DNA from: Phascolarctos cinereus | Taxonomy: Eukaryota > Chordata > Mammalia > Diprotodontia > Phascolarctidae | Assembly: GCF_002099425.1 (NCBI RefSeq) | Contig: NW_018343982.1 | Coordinates: 8,839,501-8,903,500, forward strand | DNA: 64,000 nucleotides | Reading direction: 5' to 3' | Part shown: in pieces, positions 54,945-64,000 of the stretch | Layout: each line of letters begins with the position of its first letter | Position numbering within the stretch: position 1 is the first letter of the stretch | Program-made: the position numbers and the translations under genes | The notes under the pieces: model-generated | What the model was told of the DNA's origin: nothing | Seen by the model: the letters and a program-made list of their open reading frames with translations, nothing else | The model's database searches: none

Positions 54945-55092
54945 GATTGTGAGAGTCTACAAGGACCTTAGGTAGAAATCAACTAGTCCAACTATGAAAT
55001 CCTCATTTTATAGTTAAAGAGACTCAGGCCCAGGGATAGGAAGTAATTTGCCCAAGGTCACACACAAAGTTAGTGTCAAATTTAGTACTACT
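54945..55092 (-). mobile_element. MIR3 SINE
   Basis: 'tacaaggaccttaggtagaa', 'atcaactagtccaactatga', 'gagactcaggcccagggata' and 'tttgcccaaggtcacacac'. Confidence 0.7.
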
Positions 55093-55547
55093 GGGAAATA
55101 TAGACCGATGGTAGTAGGCTGAGACCAGTGCAATAAATTCTATAAACTATGCATCTAATTTTTTTAGTTTCTTAGGACAGCCAAAATTAGACAAATCATA
55201 TGTCCTGGTTCATTCATTTACTGAGCAACAGGCAGGTACAAGGGCCTTTAAAAAGTAACCCAGTTCCATAATTAAATTCCAAAATGCTCTATTTCTACCA
55301 TCTAACTTCAAAGTCACTCCTCCTTAAAACATACAGAATGTACAAAATAATTTCACACATGAAGAATTCTGGAAAGACCAACAATTCAACTCCAACTCCC
55401 AAAGGAAAAAAGATTCCCCAAAAGATTTTAAATACCTTGATTTTGAAGTGTACTAGATCCTAAGCATGCCCAGAATTCCAGACACCCTAGAGAGTACAGA
55501 CCTCTAAAGCTTGACACATTTAGAGTAGAAGAGATGGGATGGGGAGG
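55093..55547. other. No feature recognised
   Basis: AT-rich DNA without recognised repeat. Confidence 0.5.
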
Positions 55548-55735
55548 TGTAATAGTGGAAAGACCTGTGGACCAGGGAGTTTGCAAACCTGAGTTCAGTA
55601 ACTGCCTCCTTTACTAGAGCTGTGACTGTGGACAAGTAACTTAACCAGCTATAAAGTTTCTATTGGCTCATTTGCAAAAGAGAAATAACACTCCTAGTTC
55701 AACCTACCTCAAAATATTGCGAGGATGAAAGTATT
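55548..55735 (+). mobile_element. MIR SINE
   Basis: 'ggaccagggagtttgcaaac', 'ctgagttcagtaactgcctc', 'tgactgtggacaagtaactt' and 'attgcgaggatgaaagtatt'. Followed by an AT-rich (TATTA)-like stretch to about 55805. Confidence 0.7.
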
Positions 55736-55872
55736 CTATTATACTTCTATCATGCTATGTCATATTAGGTTACCTTATACTATATTATATTATTTTATAT
55801 TATAGTCAATGCCTTTATGGTTGCAGGGGTGGACAGAGATATGTTGATCAGACTATAATTTCATTCACCTAT

Positions 55873-56123
55873 TTGTTCTTATTCAGTCATTTCAGTCGTG
55901 TCAGTTTCTTCGTGACCCCATTTGGAGTTTTCTTGGCAAAGATACAGGAGTGGTTTGCCAATTCCTCCTCTAGCTCATTTTACAGATGAGGAAACTGAGG
56001 CAAACAGGGTTAAGTGACTTGCTCAGGGTCACATGGCTAGTAAGTGTCTGAGGTCATATTTGAATTCAGGTCTTCCTGACTCCAGGTCAAGTTCTCTACC
56101 CACTACACCACCTAGCTGCCCTT
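55873..56123 (-). mobile_element. MAR1 SINE, full length
   Basis: Reverse complement: 'attcagtcatttcagtcgtg', 'gaccccatttggagttttct', 'ggagtggtttgccaattcct', 'gaggcaaacagggttaagtg', 'acatggctagtaagtgtctg', 'aattcaggtcttcctgactc' and 'acctagctgccc'. Confidence 0.94.
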
Positions 56124-56164
56124 TCTATCAGTATAGACCAGCAAATTCTCTGAATCTTAGCATC

Positions 56165-56300
56165 TCAGAGAAATGCTTGGGGATGCTGAAAGGTTAAATA
56201 ACTTAGGTGATTTGGCCCAGATCATACGATCAGTATATGTCAGAGGTGCTATTTGAACCCAAGTTAAAAGAGAAGCCACTATACCACACTGTCCCTCTAT
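56165..56300 (-). mobile_element. MIR SINE fragment
   Basis: 'gaaaggttaaataacttagg', 'tgatttggcccagatcatac', 'gaggtgctatttgaacccaa' and 'gccactataccacactg'. Confidence 0.65.
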
Positions 56301-57364
56301 TGTGCTATAATTACAATTTATTTCTTTAGGCAGACTTTTGTAATTCCCCCGATCTCCAAGGGACAAACCAAGATTTCCTTGAGTGTATACAATATTCTTC
56401 TTTCCATCACTCAAGGAATGAATAGAGAAAACCTGACAGTTGTACAAAAAACATCTGGGTTGATGCTCAGTAACATTGATGTGAACGAAGCAGATTATTA
56501 GGAAGTCAGAGGAAGAGTATTTGAATGTATGTTTAGCAAGATGGGAAGCTTGTCCTCAGAGCTCTAGAGCAGCTTGGCATAAGGGCAGCAAATAAAGTGG
56601 TTTTGATGGAAGCAAAGATAGTGTGTGGTGTGGGATCACCATCCAAGACACACCTCCTCCAACCCAAGTTACTTGTTCTCTGAAGTCCATCAGACAAGCA
56701 GAGCAAGGGTGGCAGCAGCGTTTCTTGTATTGGAGCCCAGTTCTTTCAGAATGACTGAGTGGGTCTGGCGGCTATCACCTCTTTTAAAATTCCAACTCAT
56801 CTACTGGAAGGAGCAGCTCTGTGGATTGTAAAATATATCCATTAGGTGAAAGAAGTAGCCAATGGAGTGTTGTTTTATTTTCCTAATGGTGTTTTACCTG
56901 GAAGCTACCCATCACTAAACATCTGGGCAGTGGTAAAAGAGATTAGAGGAGACCTTGGTTCACCATATCAAGCCAAATGATAAAGAAAAAGACTTACAAG
57001 ATGGGCCTTGTGGCAGCTAAGAGACCTAGATATCACTGCACCAGAAGCAAGCCTTTGGCACGTTGGATCGGGGATAAGAATCGATAGTAAAGCCTGGGTA
57101 GGCTGTGTGGGGAATGATGTGGATAATGTATCACAAGTCCCCACCCAGTGGGGCATCTTTTCTCTATCCTAGCACTCTCTCTCCCTCCTTCTCTCCTTCC
57201 CCAAGAAATGGAGGAAGAAACAAGAAGCTATTGAGGGAGTGAGATGTTGCCAGGGAGTTAGGAGCCTGTGATTTAGAGCCTGGGCCATCAGGGGCATCTA
57301 CTCTGGACTCCCAGTTCTAGTGAGCAGAAAATGTGGCATTAGGAATGCTCACTCATGCACCATT
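56301..57364. other. No gene recognised
   Basis: Repeat-poor DNA with no supported frame. Confidence 0.5.
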
Positions 57365-59640
57365 AACACAATGATTAACAGACTTTCACCTGACCATAAC
57401 CCTTCCTCCTACCTCCAAACCCTCAACCTCTCAGTTCTTGCAGTGATGTAGGTCATCACTCCTATACTAGCTACAATTTCCTCCTTTCCTCATCTTGACC
57501 TCTTAGTAAACCAGCTCAGCTCTACACTGTCCTTTTCTCTTGAATCCCTTGCTCCTCTATCCTATCACCAATCTTGCCTTGCCAAGCCTCAGCCTTGGAC
57601 TAGCACCATCCACTACCTTTATTCCTACTTACAAGCTGCCATAGGTGGATAAAATTATGAAACAGTGCTGACGAGGTCTACTACACATTTATCTTACATA
57701 ATCTCAACTGGGCCCTACCCCCTTCTTCCCACCTGAGGTGAGGATTTTGCCTCATATATTAGCGAAAAATGTTGAGGCCATTCATTCACCAATGGTTTCC
57801 TCTTCTCCCCTCCTCCTCAGTTCACATCCCCTTCTGCCACTATCTCTGCCTTCATTCCTGCCTCTTCATAACAAGGTGGCCCTTTTTTCTTGCCAAGGCA
57901 AACTCCTTGACATGGACAAGTTATCCTATTTAGTCATCAGGAATCTCCATCAAACTGCTTTCTCTATCATCACCACTCTCCCACTTATCTTTAATCTCTC
58001 CTCTGCTGGCTACTTCCCTACTGCCTACAAACATGCTCATGTCTCCTCCGTTCTCAAAAAAACCCCTTACTTGATCCATACATACTGGATAGCTATCATC
58101 CCTTGTCTCTCCTCCCTTTTGTGGCTAAAGTCCTTGAGAAGGCTGTAAACAATAGTTTCCTTCAGTTTCTTTCCTCACACTCTCTTCTTATCTGCTCTTA
58201 CCTGGTCTGACTTCAGCATTCAGCTGAAACTGCTCTCTCCAGAGTTACTAACTTCATCTCTTAATTGCCAGATCTCATGGCCTTTTCTTACACCTCATCC
58301 TTCTTGATCTTTCAGTGGCCTTTGACACTGAATCACTCTCTTCTCCTTGATACATTGTTCTCTCTAGGTTTTCATGATTCTGATTCCTCCTGACTCTCCT
58401 CCTACCTCTCTGACTACTCTTTGTTGTTTCCTTTGCTGGATCTTCATCCAGATCATGTCCACTAACTGTGGGGGTATCACAGAGCTCTGTTCTGGGCCCT
58501 CATCTCTTCTCTCTCTAAATTATTTCACTTGGTCATCATCTCCCATGGATTCAGTTATCATTTTTATGTTGGTGGTTCTCAAATCTACTTTTCTCACCCT
58601 AATCTCTCTGCTGGACTCCAGTCTCAGATTCCCGAATGTCTTTGGACATCTCACATGGGATATCCTACAGATATCTTAAACTCAACATGTCCAAAACTGA
58701 ACTCATCTTTTCCCCAAACCCTCCCCCCTTTCTAACTTCCTTATTTTTGTTGAGGGTACCCCTGTTCCCTAGTCACCCAAGCTCATGATCTAGGTGTTGT
58801 CCTCCACTCCTCTCTCTCACTTCTCCATAGCCAATCAGTTGCCAAATCCTGTCAATTTTACCTTCGTAGCATCTCTCATATATGTCCCCTTTTCTCCTCT
58901 GTCACTACCACCATTCTGATGCACAGGTCCTCATTACCTCATACCTAGACTACTGCAATTACCTACTAGATGTTCTCCCTGCCACAAGTGTCTCCCCACT
59001 ATAGTCCATCTTCCACTCAACTGCCAGAGTGAAATTCCTTAAGTGCTAGTCTGACCATGAGGAGTGGTATGAGCAGTCCCCCCACTCCCACTTGGTAAAC
59101 TCCATTGACTCTCTGTCACTTCCAGGATCAAATATTAAATCCTGTTTGGTGTTCAAAGCCCTTCAGAACCTCCCCTCCCACCCTCCTCCACCCCCCACTG
59201 CCTGCTTCCAGTCTCTTACACTTTATCACCCTACTTCCATGACCTCAGTGATCCTGTGGCACTATTACCCTAGCTGTTCCTCAGACAAGTCACTCCATCT
59301 CCTGGCTCTGAACATTTTCTCTGGCTGTCCTCTATTCCTAGAATGCTCTCCCTCCTCATCTCTGCCTCATGGCTTCCTTCAAGGCCTGACCAAAATCTCA
59401 CCTTCTCCATGAAGCCCCATGAGTCTAATGCCTTCCCTCTATTGATTACCTCCCATTTATTCTTTCTATACTTTCTTTGTACATGGTGACTTGCATGTTG
59501 TATTCCCCATTAGACTGTGAGCTCCTTGAGGGTAAGGGCTGGCTTTTACCTTTCTTTGTATCCTCAGAGCTTAGCATGGCACCTTACAGATAGCAGGCAC
59601 TTAATAAATATTTATTAACTGACTGACCAACCACTCAATA
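57365..59640 (+). mobile_element. L2 LINE, longest copy (pre-RT region to 3' end)
   Basis: 2.3-kb L2. Order of parts: pre-RT linker (57365-57730), peptide block HKVALFSCQ-like to FSIITTLPLIF and SAGYFPTAYKHAHVSSVLKK (57870-58060), 'cagtggcctttgacactgaa' (AFDTES, family AFDTVD) near 58314, the active-site region HGFSYHFYVGGSQIYFSHPNLS at 58544-58609, 'ctcaacatgtccaaaactga' near 58681, 'tactgcaattacctactaga' near 58950, and 'ctgtgagctccttgagggta' with 'aataaatatttattaactga' at the end. The catalytic YADD reads YVGG, both aspartates lost. The ORF is broken by several stops and shifts, and the endonuclease is absent. Confidence 0.93.
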
Positions 59641-59959
59641 ATTTTGTGTATTTACTCTGATATAGTAATATGTATGCATAATGTACATTGTATACAATAA
59701 TGAAGAGTACATATGCAAAATACAGTTTTACACTATTTTTAATTCCATAAAAAAACCAGACACATAGAAAAATGAAAGAATTTTAAAAATGGAAAATTAT
59801 AAACGTGAATACTCACCATTCCTCTTGGCTATTATTGCTTATCTGCCACTAGGATGATCATTACCATTCTTCATAATCTCATCACCATAGTCATAGTTAT
59901 TCCTTTTTTCCCTATGAAAAGCAAAGGGTTTAATTTGTGTAAGTTAAATCTTTGTGTAA
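59641..59959. other. No feature recognised
   Basis: AT-rich DNA just downstream of the L2 tail. Confidence 0.5.
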
Positions 59960-60140
59960 GGCCCCCCTCCACTGCAGAGTCTGGTTGCCAGCTCTCCCAC
60001 TGTACCAGCTCTACCTGCAACTTTGGACAAGTCATTGAACTTGTCTGGGCTGAATTTTCTTCATTTGTAAAATGAGGGGGTTAGAGCCAATGACCTTTAA
60101 GATCACATCCAACTCCAAGGCTGATTCTATGTTCCTGTGC
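59960..60140 (+). mobile_element. MIR3 SINE
   Basis: 'ccactgcagagtctggttgc', 'caactttggacaagtcattg', 'cttcatttgtaaaatgaggg' and the tail 'ttagagccaatgacctttaa', 'gatcacatccaactccaagg'. Confidence 0.75.
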
Positions 60141-60887
60141 AGCCAAAGGAACTGCATAAGCATGGGAACCTTGGGAGAGGAGAGGATATGGAGAAAAGGT
60201 ACCCACCCGACACCACATTCTCCCCCCCCCCCACCTCCAACATTCACCTCTGAAGCTCTATCTATGCTTCACTTTCTTCCTCTGGTAAGTAAGAGCTTTG
60301 GATATCTAAGATTCTTCACAGATCAAAAATTCTGTGATTCTTTTCACTCTCTAAGGCTGTCACCTGGTTGAATGGAAATTAGTAAATTTATCCAAAAGCC
60401 ACGAAGGGCAATTTTCTATAAAAATAGGCACTTATTTTTGGTAATGACTTTGTTTCAGGATTTTTATTTGTCAATGAACTTTGTGGAAGGTCTCCCATTG
60501 TCTGTGGCAGACTGATCTTACTGATAGGAGCTCCAGGGGGCCTAATGTACAATATTACAGGATAATTACAATGGATGAAAGCCTTTTGAGTCAATTAGAT
60601 CTTATTACCTTGAAACCATTTTATAAGAGGCAATAAATAATCAGGACAACACAATTAGCAATACCATAATAAAACATATGCACCTGTGTTCCTGAGGGAG
60701 TCCCATTGGGAGTGCTGTCAATTTAAGCAGCTTTAAAAGGAGGCAATTTGAAATGACTGTGTCTGTGCCCAGGTGCATATGAAGACATACAAAGGAGGTG
60801 AGGTCTGGAATAGATCTGGGCAATGAACTGAGCTTTTAATGGCTTGGAGGCAATGCTGGAGATGTCTCACACAGGGAATTGCTCCTG
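60141..60887. promoter_or_regulatory. Repeat-poor block, candidate conserved non-coding DNA
   Basis: A C10 run lies near 60223-60232. From about 60380 to 60880 no repeat is recognised and homeodomain-like words are frequent ('gataattacaatggatg', 'gagtcaattagatct', 'caacacaattagcaatacc', 'gtcaatttaagcagc'). Inference only. Confidence 0.28.
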
Positions 60888-61320
60888 CAGTCATAGGATC
60901 ATAGGATTTAGAGGTAGAAGGGACCTTAGAGATCACCTAGTCCTGTCCCTTTACTTTGCAGAAGAGGAAAATGAATGAATGGATAAAGGAATAAGACACT
61001 TATTAAGCACAGTACTCACTACGTGCAACGTACTGTGTTTCCATGCTGGTTCACAAACAGAGGGTTCTCCAGGAGCTCTCCTTCCAATGAGGGAGATAAT
61101 ACACATGGAAGGTTTTAGCTGCAACTCAGATGGGGAGGTCCCTTGGTCTTTAGGGTGCAGAGACGAAGATGATGGCCATGAGTCTCCTTTCAAAGCGTTT
61201 CTGCTTATAAAACCATATTACTGTCTGATGTTGAACCAACCATTTGATAGGGCCAAGGACTTTAGTGGCAGAACAGAGATTTGAACCCAGGCACTCATAT
61301 CCATTGTTCTTTGCTCAATA
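60888..61320 (-). mobile_element. MIR3 SINE split by a minus-strand L2 tip
   Basis: MIR3 tail and core at 60888-60970 ('tagaagggaccttagagatc', 'acctagtcctgtccctttac'), L2 3' tip at about 60972-61120 ('gacacttattaagcacagta', 'gagctctccttccaatgagg'), an unassigned stretch, then the MIR3 head at about 61250-61320 ('cagaacagagatttgaaccc', 'aggcactcatatccattg'). Confidence 0.6.
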
Positions 61321-61334
61321 AGTCACTTAATCAG

Positions 61335-61475
61335 TTATAGAATCATAGAACTGGCATGGACTTTGCCAAAGTCCAACCAATGTATTCCATTGAGGTGGAA
61401 ACTGCTTACTGACTGATACTGAGGACCACTTTCCCATTTCTGCATAGAAACCATTTCCAGGACCTTCACAGCCCC
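61335..61475 (-). mobile_element. CR1-type 3' end fragment
   Basis: 'ttatagaatcatagaactgg' and 'catggactttgccaaagtcc', the reverse of the CR1 3' terminus, followed by weakly similar text. Confidence 0.45.
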
Positions 61476-63561
61476 ACATTTACAAGTACAATCACTTGTA
61501 GGATGACACTATGAAGGATGTCCTTTGATCCACGGGTTGTATGCACTTCTCTACACAAAACCAGACTCCAAAGAGAAGGCTTGTTAATAAATCAGTTTTT
61601 ATGTTTTGCTTGGAAAGCAGCGATGATTTAAGACAATCTGAATGGTTCTAGAAGATACCACCAGGGTGGTGAAGTTCTGAGACCATATTGATCTGATACA
61701 TTTGTTTTCAACGTGTGGGGGAAAAAAATTCTTTTGTTCCTAGGCAGGCACCAAGCCCTTGTTACATGGTCCATTCAGTGTGTCTCAAAGCACTAGGAAC
61801 CTAGGGCCTCTATCTGCTGAGTCTGCAGAATATTTGCTTATTACATAAGGAACTAGACTAGTCTGGAATTCACTTGTAAAGCTGCTGAAGTAACCAGGAG
61901 GACTTCACTTGTGACTGACCTTTTAGCACTTTTGCCACTGAGGGCCCCCCTACAACTCTACAACATAGCAAGCAGGATTCAAATTCCTACCAGCAGAGAG
62001 AGAAAAAAAAATCCTGCAGCCCAAAGCTGTTAATGATCAACCTTTTATTTTGATTGTGTTAGGCTGTTCAAGCTACAAGCTTTAAGACTTATCAAGTCAG
62101 ACTGCCTTTGTCCAAATACAGCTGGATAGAATGGACTGACCAGACCAGCACTAAGGAAGCAAATTTATACATTGAATAATTGAAAATGTAATCAAGTGGG
62201 AAACCACTTGCCATAGAAAGGGTGGGGGAAGGTTCTTTATTTGAGGGGCAGCTCTGTTATTTTTGGGGGATGCCAGATAATTTTCTCATAGTCTATCTGT
62301 GCCTTCTTTGGTAGTGACAAATGTGTAAATCTGATCATTTTAAAAGAATCAGATCATGCCTTGTTAATTAATTTATACAGCTGTCAGTGAAGCTTTCTCT
62401 CTCTCTGCACTCTAAGTGTTGGACTGCCATAGATTTTCTTGCCGGTCCTGGCAAAGATCCAGTGGAAGCCTGGGATTTATTAGGCTGACTTGGTGCAAAG
62501 TCTATTGATTGTGGCCTCGAGGGTAATAACTAAATAGAGCTGGAGCAACAAGTCAATAACACCATTGTTGCTGCAGACTCCATTCACTTGAGGAGTCAGA
62601 TTGTTTTATGGCAGCAAAGAGTAATCATGAGCAGATCGGTATGTTGAACATGCTCTGTTCCATGTTAGTGCTGTGGACTGTTTTAAAGCTTTCAGCAGGA
62701 TCACTGGAGAATTGGGGTGGGGTACTGGGATTATGAACTCTGTGAACTCCATCATTACGGCTTCAAGGGTTTCAACTTTAGTTTTTAACATCTAACGCAA
62801 CCTCAGAGAGCTCAGAGTCAGTGTTGACGCTGGCTAGCGCGAGAAATGTTCTCTGGGCCAATCTGCAATGGCACAGTAGCATTAAATGGTTCATCCTGGT
62901 CTGTGACCTATAAGCAAGACAGCCAATGTACAGAGAATGTGTCTAATTTCATCTGTGTTAGATTCTAGCAAGAATAGTGAGGCTATTCTCCTTATGCCCA
63001 TGAGCATGTGTTTCATGAAACCTTTATAGAGGGGCTAGTTTAACCCATGTGGAGGAGTGGGATGCTTGTTTTTTTTTTCATAGCTCTGGATCTTCTTGTC
63101 ATGGTTTACTGTTTAAAATTATTTCATGGGGCTTGATTGGTAAAATATGCAAAAGAAACTAAAAGAGCTCCATTTATATCCCTCTTACCTGGAAGGTAGA
63201 GAGAGTCAATGCTTTTCTTCTCACGCTAACTAAATTGGTTTTTATTATTTTTATTATTAAAAAGGTGAGGAATTTAATATCTGCATCAACATAAGTATGA
63301 CTTTGTGTTTTGAGAAATCATGTACAAACCTCTTTGTAGAAATTTATTTATGTGCATAGTATAACTATAAAGTTGTGGGTCTGGTTTCCAGGTGCAGCCT
63401 TTGGAAACTGATCTCCTGACTTTATTCCTTGTGCTTGTGACTGACTGTTCCATCACTGAAGAAGGACTGAATTCATTAGGCTAGCCCACTGGGAAGGTTA
63501 ATTTACCTGTCTGGTATTTGTAGCTGATAATTCAGGTAGCTACCATCTAATAGCTATGAGT
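61476..63561. promoter_or_regulatory. 2-kb repeat-free interval; candidate conserved non-coding DNA at 62270-62960
   Basis: No repeat recognised over 2 kb. The section 62270-62960 is the most motif-rich: 'gttaattaatttatacagc' (homeodomain), 'aacaccattgttgctgc' (SOX-type CCATTGTT), 'aagagtaatcatgagc', 'gtctattgattgtggcc'. An inverted pair atctgat/atcagat lies near 62328-62353. The minus-strand frame at 62606-62791 has no known motif. Confidence 0.32.
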
Positions 63562-64000
63562 AGGCACATAGTCAATAAGCATTTATTAAAGGCATACTAT
63601 GTGCCAGGAACTATAATACCCTAAAAAAAAAAAAGGCAAAAGACAGTCCCTGCCCTCAAGGAGCTCACAGTCTAATGGAGGACACAACAAACAACCAACT
63701 ACGTACAAACAAGCCATGTATAGGATAAATAGGAAATAATCAACAGAGAGAAGACACTAGATTTAAGAGGCACTGGGAAAGGCTTCCTGTAGAAGGTGGG
63801 CTTTTAGCTGAAAGGAGGGCCAAGAGGAAGTAAGCCAGGAGGCATAGAGGAAAAGGACGGAGAGCATTCCAAGCATCGTGCATAGCCAGTGGAAATACCT
63901 GGAGCTGAGAGATAGTGTCTTGTCAGAGCAACATCAAGGAGGCCAGTGTGGAATGGAAGATTATGTGGTGAGGTGTGAGGTATAAGAACACTGGAAGGGT
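63562..64000 (-). mobile_element. L2 LINE 3' end, running off the right edge
   Basis: Minus-strand L2 starting at its terminus: 'gtcaataagcatttattaaa', 'ggcatactatgtgccaggaa', 'aaaagacagtccctgccctc', 'aaggagctcacagtctaatg', 'gggaaaggcttcctgtagaa', 'gagcattccaagcatcgtgc' and 'gtggtgaggtgtgaggtata'. Better preserved than most L2 here; the coding part lies beyond the window. Confidence 0.92.

Noticed and set aside
1-64000. CRISPR array, operon, phage or plasmid features
   Set aside because: Repeats are eukaryotic SINE/LINE/MITE fossils and microsatellites; no spaced direct-repeat array, no compact gene arrangement and no bacterial-type genes.

Overview
This is a 64-kb piece of a large vertebrate (mammalian) nuclear genome, and its repeats point to a marsupial. 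Several SINEs carry the marsupial tRNA-type head (A box like ggtggcacagtgg, B box like gagttcaaatcc). Longer MAR1-type SINEs share their 3' tail with an RTE/BovB-like LINE present in the same window. Around them are dense L2, CR1/L3, MIR and MIR3 fossils and one young-looking 5'-truncated L1. The short SINE form ending in 'cttaacccc...gcctca' plus poly-A suggests an Australian lineage more than an American opossum, but I cannot settle this by eye. No prokaryotic, organellar or plasmid feature is present.

I found no host protein-coding exon, tRNA, rRNA or snRNA gene, CpG island or CRISPR array. The open reading frames that make biochemical sense are LINE remnants: RTE reverse transcriptase near 1.4-2.8 kb; L2 reverse transcriptase and C-terminal parts at 21-23, 34, 51-52 and 57-59.6 kb; and the L1 ORF2 C-terminal half at 38.2-40.0 kb on the minus strand. 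The window is best read as a gene desert or part of a very large intron. By my own tally of spans, about two fifths is recognisable transposon fossil.

Layout. 0-1.3 kb is plain DNA. 1.3-5.8 kb is a pile-up: RTE LINE, CR1, a MIR split by a small TA-flanked DNA transposon, a hAT-like MITE, a SINE and a CR1 piece. 5.8-13 kb is mostly single-copy, with MIR pieces, one SINE and a possible regulatory block (8.6-9.0 kb). 13.1-13.9 kb is a SINE cluster, followed by single-copy DNA to 17 kb. 17.5-29.4 kb is dominated by L2 relics on both strands, with MAR1, MIR and a 114-bp alternating purine-pyrimidine tract. 30-33 kb holds MIR/MIR3 and plain DNA. 33.5-35.8 kb is L2, CR1 and hAT with two MAR1 insertions. 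35.8-37.3 kb and 41.1-42.6 kb are repeat-poor blocks that may be conserved non-coding DNA. 38.1-40.0 kb is the L1. 43-49.9 kb is MIR, CR1, L2 and hAT. 50.5-52.3 kb is a long polypyrimidine tract followed by a 1.6-kb L2. 52.3-57.3 kb is MIR, L2 and MAR1. 57.4-59.6 kb is the longest L2 (2.3 kb). 60-63.5 kb is repeat-poor, and an L2 runs off the right edge.

I see no undescribed biological system. The most useful observations are: a roughly 50-bp duplication flanking one MAR1 SINE; a TA-flanked short inverted-repeat transposon nested in a MIR; a four-copy hAT-type MITE family; an L2 lacking its reverse-transcriptase core; two extreme sequence tracts (Z-DNA-type and triplex-type); and several repeat-poor blocks with homeodomain, POU or SOX-like motifs to test for deep conservation. 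All repeat assignments are by recognition of family sequence; I could run no alignment or search.
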